This document shows positions 53,349 to 63,725 of a stretch of DNA of 64,000 nt, piece by piece. A program made the position numbers and the translations under genes. Source of the DNA: Streptomyces sp. NRRL S-455 (GTDB taxonomy: Bacteria; Actinomycetota; Actinomycetes; Streptomycetales; Streptomycetaceae); contig NZ_JOCT01000008.1 in assembly GCF_000717875.1 (NCBI RefSeq), forward strand, positions 1-64,000, in the 5' to 3' direction. Under the pieces are notes generated by a model. That model saw only the letters and a program-made list of their open reading frames with translations, had not been told where the DNA came from and ran no database searches. The stretch's first letter is position 1. Each line of letters opens with the position of its first letter.

Positions 53349-53627
53349 ATGTTCAATTCAAGGAAGATCGCAGCGGCAGTGGGCGTCCTGGGGAGCTTTG
53401 CTCTGATCGGTGCCGGTGCCGTCCAAGCCTTCGCTGAAGACGGTTCGAGTGGGTGCGTCGACAACGGCAAGGGCGAAACGCACTGTTCGCAGGTGAGGGA
53501 GTACCAGGTCACCACCGACAAGCGCGGAAACATCACCGTCGTCAATGACTCGACGCAGAGCTGTCCTGCCTCGGGCGGCCAGATCGACTGCGTCAGCAGC
53601 TTCTCCGTCCCCGACAAGAAGTTCTGA
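53349..53627 (+). CDS. Small secreted cysteine-containing protein
   Basis: 92 residues from the ATG at 53349 (AAAAGG upstream). Signal peptide FNSRKIAAAVGVLGSFALIGAGAVQAFA, then a mature part with four cysteines (SGCVDN, HCSQV, SCPAS, DCVSS), probably two disulfides. It is shorter in resemblance to the four paralogues before it, sharing only the signal-type sequence and size. Function unknown. Confidence 0.72.
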   Translation: MFNSRKIAAAVGVLGSFALIGAGAVQAFAEDGSSGCVDNGKGETHCSQVREYQVTTDKRGNITVVNDSTQSCPASGGQIDCVSSFSVPDKKF

Positions 53628-53699
53628 CGTCAGACCGAGACGGCCGAGGCGCCTTCGCCGTCGGCACCAGTCGCGCAAGCCCACTCGTACATACGGGGG

Positions 53700-53728
53700 T
53701 GGCCGGGAGCGGAATCGCGCCCCGGCCA
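53700..53728 (+). terminator. Hairpin at the end of the small-protein array
   Basis: Arms TGGCCGGG / CCCGGCCA with a 13-nt loop, 72 bp after the stop codon and ahead of the acyl-AMP ligase. Confidence 0.5.
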
Positions 53729-53787
53729 TCCCCGAATGTGTTGCACCAGGCGGTGTAGCCGCTTCGGAACGAAGGTTCGGTGACTCA

Positions 53788-55560
53788 GTGCTGGAAATCG
53801 TGAGTGACACCATCAGCCACCATCTCGCTCGGGCCGCAGCACGAACACCCGACGAGACAGCGTTCACTTTCGTGGACTTCAGCACCGACCGCGACGGAGT
53901 CCCTTCCACTCTGACGTGGCGCCAACTGGAGCGGCGGGTACGCACCCTCGCGACGGCCCTGCGCCACGCCGGGGCGGCCGGTGAGCGCGTGGCCATCGTG
54001 GCGCCGCAGAACCTCGACTACGTGGTCGGCTTCATCGCGGCCACGTGCGCCGGCGCGATCGCCGTTCCCCTGTTCCCCCCGGCCCTGCCGGGTCATGCGG
54101 AGAAGCTCGCCGCAGCGCTCGCGGACGCCGACCCGGTGCTGGCCCTCACCAGCCCCGACTCGCTCCAGGCCGCGGAGAAGTTCTGCGCCGACCAGGACGG
54201 TCTGCGCGTGCGCGTGGTCACCGAGCAGGACCTGCTCTCAGAGTCGGTGTCAGGGGGCGTACCGGAGGGTGGAGAGACGTTTCACCCGCGCCCCGAGGAC
54301 TGTGCCTATCTGCAGTACACCTCCGGCTCCACCCGCGTGCCGTCCGGGGTGGAGATCACCCATGCCAACGTCTGTGCCAACGCACGCCAGGCCCTGGAGG
54401 CGTACGACATCCGCACCGGGCGCAACCGCACCGTCGGCTGGCTTCCGCTGTATCACGACATGGGGCTGGTACTGGCGATCGCGATGCCCATCGTCGGCCA
54501 CGTTCCCTCCGTTCTCATGGAGCCGTTGGCCTTCGTGCAACAGCCCGTCAGATGGCTGCGTCTGCTCACCCAGTACCCGGGAGCCCTCACCGCCGCTCCC
54601 AACTTCGCCTTCGACTACTGCGTGCGCCGCGTCACCGACGAGGAGCGCGGCGAGCTGTCACTGGGTTCGGTCGCCGCCATGGTGAACGGCAGTGAACCCG
54701 TCGCCGAGCAGACGCTGCGACGGTTCCAGGAGGCCTTCGCACCCGTCGGCATGGTCCGCACCGCCATGCGCCCGTCCTACGGACTGGCCGAGGCGACCGT
54801 GTTCGTCGCCGCCTCACCGGCCGGGCAGGAGCCGACCGTCACCTGCTTCGACCGTGACGCGCTGGCGGACGGCACCGCCCGGGTGGTCGAGGCCACCGAA
54901 ACGCGGGCCGTGACCCGCCTGGTCGGATGCGGACAGCCGAACGGTCAGGAAGCCGCCATCGTCGACCCGGTCACCCGGGTCCGTCTGGAGGACGGGCACG
55001 TCGGCGAGGTCTGGCTGCGCGGACCCAACGTGGGACGGGGCTACTGGGGGCGCGCGGAAGAGAGCGAAGCCACCTTCCGCGCCACCCTCCACGGCGACCG
55101 CGCCCAGCAGCACTGGCTGCGGACCGGCGATCTCGCACTGCGGCACGACCAGCAGCTCTACATCACCGGCCGCATCAAGGACCTGGTGATCATCGACGGC
55201 ACCAATCACTATCCGCAGGACATCGAGCAGACCGTCGAGGGCGCCCACCCGGCCGTACGCCGTCACCACACCGCGGCGTTCTCCGTTCTCACCGACGACG
55301 GAGAACGTCTCGTCGTCGTCGCCGAGCACGCCCGTGACCTCGCGGTGTCCGAGGGGGTCCTGGACGAGGTGACTCGTGCCGTCCGTGCGGCGGTGTCCGC
55401 CGGTCACGCCGTCGCCGTCCATGACTTCGTCCTGGCCGAGCCCGGCACCGTACCCCACACCACGAGCGGCAAGGTCGCCCGCGGAGCATGCCGCGAGCGC
55501 TACCTCCAGGGGGCCTGGAGCTCGGACACGCGAGGACAGAGAGCGGGAGTCACCGCATGA
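53788..55560 (+). CDS. Fatty acyl-AMP ligase (FAAL), FadD32-like
   Basis: About 590 residues from the GTG at 53788 (a second GTG lies at 53800; GAAGG at 53771-53775 favours neither strongly). Adenylation domain with TSGST (178-182), WLPLYHDMGLVLAIAMPIVG, the FAAL-type NGSEPVAEQTLRRF, AMRPSYGLAEATVFV, RGPNVGRGYWGR, RTGDLAL, and IKDLVIIDGTNHYPQDIEQTVE. This set is FAAL and not acyl-CoA ligase. FAALs activate a fatty acid as acyl-AMP and pass it to a PKS acyl carrier. Its stop overlaps the PKS ATG (ATGA), and the PKS begins with an ACP, the natural acceptor. FadD32 serves Pks13 in the same way. Confidence 0.9.
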   Translation: MLEIVSDTISHHLARAAARTPDETAFTFVDFSTDRDGVPSTLTWRQLERRVRTLATALRHAGAAGERVAIVAPQNLDYVVGFIAATCAGAIAVPLFPPALPGHAEKLAAALADADPVLALTSPDSLQAAEKFCADQDGLRVRVVTEQDLLSESVSGGVPEGGETFHPRPEDCAYLQYTSGSTRVPSGVEITHANVCANARQALEAYDIRTGRNRTVGWLPLYHDMGLVLAIAMPIVGHVPSVLMEPLAFVQQPVRWLRLLTQYPGALTAAPNFAFDYCVRRVTDEERGELSLGSVAAMVNGSEPVAEQTLRRFQEAFAPVGMVRTAMRPSYGLAEATVFVAASPAGQEPTVTCFDRDALADGTARVVEATETRAVTRLVGCGQPNGQEAAIVDPVTRVRLEDGHVGEVWLRGPNVGRGYWGRAEESEATFRATLHGDRAQQHWLRTGDLALRHDQQLYITGRIKDLVIIDGTNHYPQDIEQTVEGAHPAVRRHHTAAFSVLTDDGERLVVVAEHARDLAVSEGVLDEVTRAVRAAVSAGHAVAVHDFVLAEPGTVPHTTSGKVARGACRERYLQGAWSSDTRGQRAGVTA

Positions 55561-58500
55561 AGCAACCAGGCGGACACCGGGAGCCCACGATGGCCGGTCG
55601 CTCCCGACCGGACGTCACCGCACTGCGGAACGCGCTGGTCCGGATGGTCTCGGACATCAGCGGCCTCTCCCCGGAACAGCTCGACGACGCCCGCCCCCTG
55701 GCGGAGTACGGCCTCACCTCGCGCGACGCCGTCGGACTGACCGGCGAGTTGGAGAAGTTACTGGACCGGTCGCTGCCCGCCACGTTGCTGTGGGAACACC
55801 CCACGATCGGACAACTGGTCAGCGCTCTGTCGACCCCTGACACCGCTGACACCGCCGACACCGCGGAGACCGACGAGCAGTCGGACACGTCCGGCGAAGC
55901 GGCCACGGCCGGCACGGCCGGCACTGACGACCACGCCGTCGCGATCATCGGCATCGGCTGCCGTCTGCCCCCGAACGTGCAGGGACCGGACGCGCTCTGG
56001 GAGCACCTTCTGGCAGGAACGGACGCGATCGGCCAGGTGCCCTCGGGACGCTGGCGGAACTTCACCGGCACCGCGCCCGACGCCACCACCTTGATGGAAT
56101 CCACCACACAGCGGGGCGCCTTCCTCGACGACATCGAGGGCTTCGACGCGGACTTCTTCGGCATCACGCCCCGCGAGGCCGAAGTCATGGACCCCCAGCA
56201 ACGGCTGGTGCTCGAAGTCGCCTGCGAGGCGCTGGACCACGCCGGCGTTCCCGCGCACGCCCTCCGGTCCACCCGCACCGGCGTCTTCGTCGGCCTGAGC
56301 GCCCTCGAGTACGGGCAGCTGACCACCTCCGACCCCGCGCGCCTGACACCGTGGACCAGTACCGGAGCCGCCGGCAGCATCGTCGCCAACCGCGTGTCCT
56401 ACCTGCTCGATTTCCGCGGCCCCAGCATCACCGTCGACTCGGCCTGTTCGTCGTCGCTCGTAGCCGTGCATCTGGCCTGTCGCAGTCTGCGCGGCGGGGA
56501 GTGCGACACGGCACTGGCCGCGGGGGTCAACGTGCTCCTGTCGCCGGCGGTCACGGCATCGTTCGAACAGGCCGGTGCGCTGGCCGCGGACGGCAGGTGC
56601 AAGCCCTTCGACGCCGCGGCGGACGGCATCACCCGTGGTGAGGGCTGCGGCGTCGTCGTGCTCAAGCGTCTCGCCGACGCCCGGCGCGACGGCGACCGGG
56701 TGCTCGCCGTCGTCAGGGGTACCGCCGTGAACCAGGACGGCCGGTCGGCGGGCCTCATGGCACCCAACCCGGCGGCGCAGGAGGAACTGCTGCGCGACGC
56801 CCTGCGGGACGCGCGGCTCGACGCCGCCGACATCGACTACGTCGAAGCGCACGGGACGGGGACCCTGCTGGGAGACCCCATCGAAGCAGCCGCTCTCGGA
56901 GCGGTCGTCGGCCGCGGCAGACGGCCCGACCAGCCCTTGCTCATCGGATCGGTCAAGAGCAACCTGGGCCACCTCGAAGGCGCGGCCGGCATCATCGGAC
57001 TGATCAAGACCGCGCTGGCCCTGCATCACGGCCGCATCCCGGCCACGCTCCATTTCCGCAGCCCCAACCCCCACATCGACTTCAGCGAACTGGGCCTGCG
57101 CGTGGTCAGCGAACCGACCGCCTGGCCCGCACGGGGGAGCCGTACGGGGCGCGCCGGCGTGTCCGCGTTCGGCTTTGGTGGCACGAACGCCCACGCCGTC
57201 CTCGAGCAGGCGCCGTCCACCGTCGCGGGTCCCGCGCGGCCATCGGCGACCCACGGCCGAGAAGGCGGCCGAGAAGCCGGACAAGAAGCCGGCCAAGGAG
57301 ACGACCAAGAGGGGGGTCGGCCGCACGTTCTGGTGGTGTCCGCCCGTTCCGCGGAGCGGATCGCCGACGTGGCCGCGAGTCTGTCGCGCTGGGTGGCCGC
57401 CGGTGACGCGCCCTCGCTCACCGATATCGCCCACACCCTCGCCGCGCACCGCCGTGGCCCGTCCTGCGCCGCCGTCGTCGCGCGGACCCGCCCCGAGGCG
57501 GCCGCCAAGCTCGCCGCGCTGGCCCGGGACGAGACGGTCCCCGGCGTGGTCGCCGCGTGCACCGACGCGGGAGCGGCCCAGTCGGGCACAGCGCGCCGAC
57601 CGGTCTTCGTCTTCTCCGGCTACGGCTCACAGTGGAAGGGCATGGGGCGGCGGTTGCTGACCGGTGACTCCCGCTTCGCCGCCCAGGTGGCCGCGCTCGA
57701 TCCGGCCTTCCACGCGGAGACCGGCTCCTCACTGACCGACCTGATCACGGTCGATTCCGGCCGCACGGTGGACCGTACCCAGCCACTGCTCTTCGGCATC
57801 CAGCTGGCCCTGGCGCAGACCATGCGGGCCTACGGCGTGGAACCCGCTGCCGTCATCGGCCATTCGATGGGCGAAGTCACAGCCGCCGTGGTGGCGGGCG
57901 CTCTCGACGCCGCCGACGGACTGCGCGTCATCGCCCGCCGATCGGCGCGCCTCGCCGGCATCGACGCCGAACAGGCCGGCGCGATGGCCGCGATCGAGCT
58001 GCCCGCACCGTCCCGGACGGACGTTCTCGGCCGCTTTCCCGGTGTGGAGGTCGCCGTCCACTCCTCGCCGGAACGCTGCACGGTGGCCGGGCCGGCCGGT
58101 GCGGTGCGCGACCTGGTGGACGAGTTGTCCGAGCAGGGTCACCTCGCCCGGCTGCTGGAGGTCGGCGGAGCCGGACACTCGGCCGCGGTCGATCCCATCC
58201 TGCCGCCCCTGCGCGAGGACCTCGGCGCTCTGCGCCCGAGCGCAGCCACGACGCCCTGGTACAGCACGGTCCTCGAGGATCCCCGCGCGGTCCCGGCCGC
58301 CGATGCGGATTACTGGTGCGCCAACGTCCGCCGCCCGGTGCGTCTGCACCAGGCGGTGACCGCGGCAACCGAAGACGGCCACACCCTGTTCCTGGAGATC
58401 TCGCCCCATCCCATCGCCGTCGTCCCCCTCACCGAGACGCTCGACGCCACAACGGTGGGGGACCAGGCCCTGGTCGTCCCGACCCTGCACAAGAACGCGG

Positions 58501-61500
58501 ACGACACCGTCGCCCTGCGCGCCGCACTGGCGAGGCTGCACTTCGCGGGCGTCACGATGAGTACCGGTCTGTGGCCCACAGGAGGCCGCACCGAGCTGCC
58601 CACCCCGGCCTGGCGGCACAGACGGTTCTGGTTCTCGCGCACCGCCGCCTCGACCGCGGTCGGCGGGCATCCCTTGCTGGGTGTGCGTACCGACGACCCG
58701 CGGACCGGCGTCGTGCTGTGGCAAGGAGACGTCGGTACCCGTCGGCACCGCCCCGGGAGTACGGTCCACGACCGAGCGGTGCTGACCCTCGCCGAGGCCG
58801 CGGAGCTGGTGATCGAGGCCGGCCTGGAGCTGTGGGGCCGAGAGGGCCTCACTCACCTCGGCGTCGAGGACCTGAAGATCCACCAGTGGCTCGCCCTCTC
58901 CAGCAGCACTCCGCTGACCGTGGTGTGGGAACCGGCCTCCGGTACACACGGGACCGTCACCCTGCACGCCCGCGGCACCGGCACGGCCTGGCGCTGCTAC
59001 GCCTCGGCCCGTATCACCCGCGATCCGGAACCCCCGCGCGAGGATCCGGAGCCCCGGCGCGAGCTCCACCCCGCGGAACAGGCCACGGACTTGGTTCAGC
59101 CCTTCACCCCTGAGGACCTGCCGCACCCGCGCGGGCCGTTCTACGGGTATCTGCTGACGGCCATGCTGGAAGCGCTGGGTGCCGCGGGAGCCACCGCGCA
59201 CGCCGTCCCGGTCGCGGTACGGACCTTGGACATCAAGGGGCCGGGTCTCCTCGACAGCGGATACGACATCCGCCGCACGCCCGCCGACCCCGACGGCAGC
59301 CTCTGGCACGTCACCGCCCAGGGCGCCGAGAGCGAGCTGGTCGCCCGGTTCGTCCAGCTCCGTCCCATCGAGCATCACGAGGTACCCCGGCCCCTGGAGA
59401 CGTGTGCCTACGACATCCAGTGGCAGAAGTCCACCGTCCCCCTGCCGCTGGACCTGCACCGTGCCCTTCTCCTGAGCGACGAAGGGGACGCCGCGGGCGG
59501 TGGCATCACGGCCTCGCTCGCCTCGGCCCTGGAAGCCGGGGGCGTCGACGTCACGCAGGCCCGCGGCGACGCCTGCGACGCCGTACTCGACACCTGGCTG
59601 GAGAACCCGCGGGACGACGGCCCGAGCGCCGTCGTCCTGCTCTTCCCCCAGCACGAACGCGACGACGACATGCGGCCCCTGCGCACGGCGGCACGGGTGG
59701 CCCGCCGCCTGGCCGGGGGCGCCGACCGGCAACCGCCGCGCCTGTGGATGGCCACCGTGCTGGCACAGGCGACGGGCCCGGGGGAGCCCGGGGTGCCGCA
59801 TCTCGCCTGTCTGCGTGGGCTCGTCCGCGTCATGGCACTCGAACACCCCCAGTTGCGCACCTCGCTGGTGGACATCGACAAACAGCCCGGTGCGGTCGGT
59901 GACCTCGTCCAGGAGCTTCTCGCCGACGGCGACGCCGATGAGATCGCCTGGCGGGCCGGCACCCGCCTCACCGCCCGTCTCGCCCGTGCCGACCTCGCCC
60001 CCCAGGGCAACGGCGGCGTGGCGTTCACCCGTCCTGACGGCGCCTACATCGTCACCGGCGGGCTGACCGGCCTGGGCCTGGCGACCGCGGGGCGGCTCGC
60101 CGAGCAAGGGGCCGGGCGTATCGTCCTGAACGGACGTCGTGCCCCCGGGCCCGAAACCCAGTCCGTCCTGGCCGAGCTGCGGGACCGGGGAGTCTCCGTC
60201 GCCGTGGTCCGGGGCGACATCGCGGAACCGGATGTCGCCGCCGGCCTGGTGGCCGCCGCTGTCGGAGAAGGGCACACCCTGCGAGGCATCGCGCACTGTG
60301 CCGGTGTTCTGCACGACCGCCTGATCACGGACCTCGAGCCCGCGGACCTCGACCACGTGCTGCGGCCGAAGACCGTCGGGGCCCGGAACCTGGAGGCGGC
60401 CGTCGACGGCCATGACCTGGACTGGTGGGTGATCTACAGCTCCGCCGCGGCACTGATCGGCTCACCGGGACAGTCCGCGTACGCGGCCGCCAACGCCTGG
60501 CTCGACGCCATGGCTCACCACCGCAGATCCTCCGGCCGGCCGGCGACCTCCATCGCCTGGGGCCCCTGGGAGAACGTCGGCGCGGCGGCCGCGAACCCGG
60601 CGTCGGCCCTGGAGCCCATCCACCTGGCCGAGGGAATGGACGCCCTGCAGGCGCTCGTCACCCTCGACCGTACGCATGTCGGCGTCGTGCACCTCGACGC
60701 GGGTCGTGTCCTGGCGGCGTTCCCCGGTCTGTCAGCCATCCCCTTCTTCAACGACGTTCTCGAGGACAGCGCGGTCGGCGCCGACGACTGGGTGGGCCCG
60801 GCCGGCATCGCGGCTCTCGGCGGCTGCGCCCCGGAGATGGTGTACGCCCGCCTGGTCAAGAGGACGGCGGCCATCATGGGGTTCAGCGCCCACGAACTCG
60901 ACGAGACGACCGCGCTGACCGAACTCGGACTGGACTCCCTGATGGCGGTGCGGATCCGCAACGCCCTGCGCCAGGACTTCGGCGTCGACCTGCCCGGCCC
61001 CCGCCTGCTGCGAGGCGCCTGCCTGCGTGAACTTGGTGGCGCGGTGCTGGAACAACTCGGCCTCGGCTCCGAGGTACCCACGGCCGCCTCCTCACCGGCA
61101 GGGCCCGACAACGTCCGGCAGGCACCGCCGTCCGCACCCCCGCTGCCCGGTTCCCTCAGCGCCCGGGACCCGGCCGAGCGGCTGGTCGCGAGCGCCTGGT
61201 CCGAGGTTCTGCGGCGCGGACCCAGGGACGTGCACGAGGACTTCACCGCCGCCGGCGGAGACCGACGCGCCGCCGAGGCCATGGTGGACGTCATCCGCCG
61301 GCGGCTGGGCGACGACACGGAGCTGAGCCTGACCGGCGAGGCCGTTCTCGCCCACCGGACCGTCGCGGCCGTCGCCGAACTGATCCGGCCGGTGGTCAAC
61401 CGAACCGGCCCGTCGGCACTCACCACCCTGCGCCCCGCCGTCCCCGGCGCACCGCGGCCCCCGCTGTTCACCTTCCACCCGGCCGGCGGACCGACCTCGG

Positions 61501-62240
61501 TCTACCTGCCGTTGACGGGGCTGCTGCCGGCCCACCAGCCGGTGTACGGGCTGGAACGCGTCGAAGAGCTGAACACCGTGGAGGACAAGGCGGCCCACTA
61601 CCGCGCGCTCATGCGTGACATCCAGCCGGAAGGGCCCTACCACCTGCTCGGCTGGTCCTTCGGAGGATGCCTGGCGTACGAGGTGGCTCGTCAACTGGGC
61701 GAAGAGGGACAGGAGGTCGGGTTCCTCGGGCTGATCGACACCATCCTGCCCGCGGCTCTGCCGCAGCAGGATTCACCGGAGCTGCTGCTGGAGCGCTTCG
61801 GCCGTTTCGCCGAGTACATCGAGAAGACGTACGGCCACCGCCTGGACCTGCCCTACGAAGAGCTGGCGGCCACGCCGGACGAGCGGCAGATCGACGTGAT
61901 CATGCGACTCGTGGCCGACGCCGGCCTCGACATGAGCCCCGGGGTCATGGAGCACCAGCGGACCTCGTACGTCGACGCCCGCGTCGGCGAACGGTACGTC
62001 CCCCGTCCGCACGACGGCCCCGTGGTGCTCTACCGCGCCCAGCGACCGCAGGAGCTCACCACCGCTCTGGACCCGCGCTACCTCCGGCAGGAGGCGGACC
62101 TGGGGTGGGCGCCCCTGTGCCGGTCCCTGGAGATCGTCCCCGTCGAGGGCGACCACCTGTCCCTCATCGACCCACCCCATGTCGAGACCATCGCGCGGCA
62201 CCTCGTCCGGGCCATCGGGTCGCTGACCGACGACCGCTGA
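55557..62240 (+). CDS. Type I PKS with Pks13-like thioesterase, ACP-KS-AT-(DH)-KR-ACP-(CP)-TE
   Basis: 2227 residues. Loading ACP (Ser55 in YGLTSRD); KS with Cys297 (DSACSSS), His432 (HGTGT) and His472 (NLGH); AT with Ser770 (GHSMGE) and substrate motif GAGHS (872-875); a DH-like region (about 1030-1290) with GGHPLLG but lacking the HxxxGxxxxP motif (H1071 then DRAVLTLAE); KR with TGGLTGLG (1500-1507), Ser1628/Tyr1642/Asn1646 and LHD (1585-1587); ACP Ser1794 (LGLDSL); a second carrier-like domain whose Ser is Arg1903 (GGDRR); TE Ser2034 (GWSFGG), His2200. TE stretches FHPAGG, YGLERVE and [11 protein letters not shown] resemble Pks13. It would condense a FAAL-supplied acyl chain with an alkylmalonyl unit, reduce the ketone and release or transfer the acid. 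Leu68 is a TTA codon, so bldA control is likely. Confidence 0.9.
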   Translation: MKQPGGHREPTMAGRSRPDVTALRNALVRMVSDISGLSPEQLDDARPLAEYGLTSRDAVGLTGELEKLLDRSLPATLLWEHPTIGQLVSALSTPDTADTADTAETDEQSDTSGEAATAGTAGTDDHAVAIIGIGCRLPPNVQGPDALWEHLLAGTDAIGQVPSGRWRNFTGTAPDATTLMESTTQRGAFLDDIEGFDADFFGITPREAEVMDPQQRLVLEVACEALDHAGVPAHALRSTRTGVFVGLSALEYGQLTTSDPARLTPWTSTGAAGSIVANRVSYLLDFRGPSITVDSACSSSLVAVHLACRSLRGGECDTALAAGVNVLLSPAVTASFEQAGALAADGRCKPFDAAADGITRGEGCGVVVLKRLADARRDGDRVLAVVRGTAVNQDGRSAGLMAPNPAAQEELLRDALRDARLDAADIDYVEAHGTGTLLGDPIEAAALGAVVGRGRRPDQPLLIGSVKSNLGHLEGAAGIIGLIKTALALHHGRIPATLHFRSPNPHIDFSELGLRVVSEPTAWPARGSRTGRAGVSAFGFGGTNAHAVLEQAPSTVAGPARPSATHGREGGREAGQEAGQGDDQEGGRPHVLVVSARSAERIADVAASLSRWVAAGDAPSLTDIAHTLAAHRRGPSCAAVVARTRPEAAAKLAALARDETVPGVVAACTDAGAAQSGTARRPVFVFSGYGSQWKGMGRRLLTGDSRFAAQVAALDPAFHAETGSSLTDLITVDSGRTVDRTQPLLFGIQLALAQTMRAYGVEPAAVIGHSMGEVTAAVVAGALDAADGLRVIARRSARLAGIDAEQAGAMAAIELPAPSRTDVLGRFPGVEVAVHSSPERCTVAGPAGAVRDLVDELSEQGHLARLLEVGGAGHSAAVDPILPPLREDLGALRPSAATTPWYSTVLEDPRAVPAADADYWCANVRRPVRLHQAVTAATEDGHTLFLEISPHPIAVVPLTETLDATTVGDQALVVPTLHKNADDTVALRAALARLHFAGVTMSTGLWPTGGRTELPTPAWRHRRFWFSRTAASTAVGGHPLLGVRTDDPRTGVVLWQGDVGTRRHRPGSTVHDRAVLTLAEAAELVIEAGLELWGREGLTHLGVEDLKIHQWLALSSSTPLTVVWEPASGTHGTVTLHARGTGTAWRCYASARITRDPEPPREDPEPRRELHPAEQATDLVQPFTPEDLPHPRGPFYGYLLTAMLEALGAAGATAHAVPVAVRTLDIKGPGLLDSGYDIRRTPADPDGSLWHVTAQGAESELVARFVQLRPIEHHEVPRPLETCAYDIQWQKSTVPLPLDLHRALLLSDEGDAAGGGITASLASALEAGGVDVTQARGDACDAVLDTWLENPRDDGPSAVVLLFPQHERDDDMRPLRTAARVARRLAGGADRQPPRLWMATVLAQATGPGEPGVPHLACLRGLVRVMALEHPQLRTSLVDIDKQPGAVGDLVQELLADGDADEIAWRAGTRLTARLARADLAPQGNGGVAFTRPDGAYIVTGGLTGLGLATAGRLAEQGAGRIVLNGRRAPGPETQSVLAELRDRGVSVAVVRGDIAEPDVAAGLVAAAVGEGHTLRGIAHCAGVLHDRLITDLEPADLDHVLRPKTVGARNLEAAVDGHDLDWWVIYSSAAALIGSPGQSAYAAANAWLDAMAHHRRSSGRPATSIAWGPWENVGAAAANPASALEPIHLAEGMDALQALVTLDRTHVGVVHLDAGRVLAAFPGLSAIPFFNDVLEDSAVGADDWVGPAGIAALGGCAPEMVYARLVKRTAAIMGFSAHELDETTALTELGLDSLMAVRIRNALRQDFGVDLPGPRLLRGACLRELGGAVLEQLGLGSEVPTAASSPAGPDNVRQAPPSAPPLPGSLSARDPAERLVASAWSEVLRRGPRDVHEDFTAAGGDRRAAEAMVDVIRRRLGDDTELSLTGEAVLAHRTVAAVAELIRPVVNRTGPSALTTLRPAVPGAPRPPLFTFHPAGGPTSVYLPLTGLLPAHQPVYGLERVEELNTVEDKAAHYRALMRDIQPEGPYHLLGWSFGGCLAYEVARQLGEEGQEVGFLGLIDTILPAALPQQDSPELLLERFGRFAEYIEKTYGHRLDLPYEELAATPDERQIDVIMRLVADAGLDMSPGVMEHQRTSYVDARVGERYVPRPHDGPVVLYRAQRPQELTTALDPRYLRQEADLGWAPLCRSLEIVPVEGDHLSLIDPPHVETIARHLVRAIGSLTDDR

Positions 62241-62245
62241 GCCAC

Positions 62246-62278
62246 GCCTGTTCCGTGGGGATCACCCGCGGAACAGGC
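62246..62278. terminator. Bidirectional terminator between PKS and Ccr
   Basis: 14-bp arms GCCTGTTCCGTGGG / CCCGCGGAACAGGC (one wobble or mismatch) with a 5-nt loop. It overlaps the last codons of the convergent ccr gene. Confidence 0.75.
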
Positions 62279-63584
62279 GCAACCGCTCCTCACCCATCCG
62301 GGCACGTGCCTCCGGGTCGGTGACACCGAGGTCGGGACGGGGGGCCAGACACAGCACACCGACCTTGCCGATGTGCTGGTTGGTCTGGACAGTCCGGGTG
62401 GCCGCGCCCACCTCCGCCAGCGGGTACGTCCGCGACAGGGCGGGAACCACGCTGCCCATGCTGATGAGCCGGTTGACCTCGCACTGCTCGTGAAGGTTCG
62501 CGCCGTGACTGCCGATGATCCGCTTCAGCCGCATCCACAGGTACCGGTTGTCGTAGGTGTGCTCGTAGCCGGTACTGGATCCGCAGGTGACGACCGTTCC
62601 GCCGCGCCTGGCCAGGAACACGGAGGCCGCGAAGGTGGCCCTGCCGACGTGCTCGAACACGATGTGCGGGTCCTCTCCGACCGCGTCGCGGATCGCCCGT
62701 CCCATCTTCTTCCAGCCCTCGGGACGCTGCAGGAGTGTGTCGTCCCCGCCCAGGACCTCCTGGCGGTTGATGACCGCGTCGCATCCCAGCGACCGGAGCA
62801 GACGTGCCTTCTCGTCGGAATTCACCACGCCGACCGGGATACCGCCTCCGCCCCGCACCAGTTGGACCGCGTAGGAGCCCAGCCCGCCGGTCGCGCCCCA
62901 GACCAGCACGATGTCGCCCTGCTTCATCCGCGCGCCGCGGTCGCTGACCAGCATGCGGTACGCCGTACTCGCACACAGCGGGTTGACGGCCGCTTCCTCC
63001 CAGGTCAGAGCGGGAGGCTTCGGCATCAACTGGCTGGCCCGGACGACGGCGTAGTGCGCCAGACCGCCGAAGTTCGTCTCGAACCCCCACGCCTTCTGCC
63101 CGAGCCCGAGCATGCCGTCGTGGTGCGTGTCGGGGTCCTGCTCGTCGACATAGGCCGGCGAGATCGAGACATGATCACCGACCTTCCACCTGCGCACGGA
63201 CGATCCGGTACGGACGATGACGCCCGAAGCGTCGGAACCCACGATGTGGTACGGCAGATCGTGCCGCGCCTGCCATCCTCCGGCCTTCCCCATCTCCTTG
63301 AGGAACTGGAAGGTGGGCAACGGCTCGAACATGGCCGTCCAGACCGTGTTGTAGTTGATGGCACTGGCCATCACGGCGATCAGAGCCTCGTCGGGGGCGA
63401 GTTCCGGCATGGGAACGTCCGCTACGCTGAGGGACTTGCGCACGTCCTTGTCCTCGACGCCCTCGAACATGCCGACATCGTCGGCGCGCACACAGGCCGC
63501 CGGGAAGTGGTCCGGGAGGGGGAGGGACTCGAGGTCCGCTGCGTCCGCACCCGCGATGACCGCTTCGGACAGGGGCGATGTCAT
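62262..63584 (-). CDS. ccr: Crotonyl-CoA carboxylase/reductase
   Basis: 440 residues from ATG 63584 (TTGGAGCC upstream); longer frames run into the divergent promoter. Medium-chain reductase of the Ccr family: SAINYNTVWTAMFEPLPTF, YHIVGSDASGVIVRTG, INPAYVDEQDP-type segment, WGFETNFGGLAHYAVV, NPLCASTAYRMLV, VWGATGGLGSYAVQL for NADPH, and MRLKRIIGSH. The next residues read GANLHE; Ccr enzymes for ethylmalonyl-CoA usually read FANYRE, so Gly361 replaces a bulky Phe and may widen the acyl pocket. Ccr carboxylates enoyl-CoAs reductively, giving alkylmalonyl-CoA extender units for the neighbouring PKS. Confidence 0.9.
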   Translation of the reverse strand: MTSPLSEAVIAGADAADLESLPLPDHFPAACVRADDVGMFEGVEDKDVRKSLSVADVPMPELAPDEALIAVMASAINYNTVWTAMFEPLPTFQFLKEMGKAGGWQARHDLPYHIVGSDASGVIVRTGSSVRRWKVGDHVSISPAYVDEQDPDTHHDGMLGLGQKAWGFETNFGGLAHYAVVRASQLMPKPPALTWEEAAVNPLCASTAYRMLVSDRGARMKQGDIVLVWGATGGLGSYAVQLVRGGGGIPVGVVNSDEKARLLRSLGCDAVINRQEVLGGDDTLLQRPEGWKKMGRAIRDAVGEDPHIVFEHVGRATFAASVFLARRGGTVVTCGSSTGYEHTYDNRYLWMRLKRIIGSHGANLHEQCEVNRLISMGSVVPALSRTYPLAEVGAATRTVQTNQHIGKVGVLCLAPRPDLGVTDPEARARMGEERLRLFRG

Positions 63585-63725
63585 GTCGGCTCCAATCTTG
63601 ATCACGTCTGACGACTGTTCCCAAGAGAACCGCTGATCCGATGCCCCGCAACCGCTGCTCTGCTGTACGGGCGACTGCCCGCTGTCGAACGGAGTGTCTG
63701 CCGGTGGCGGACGGTGTGCGCCGTC

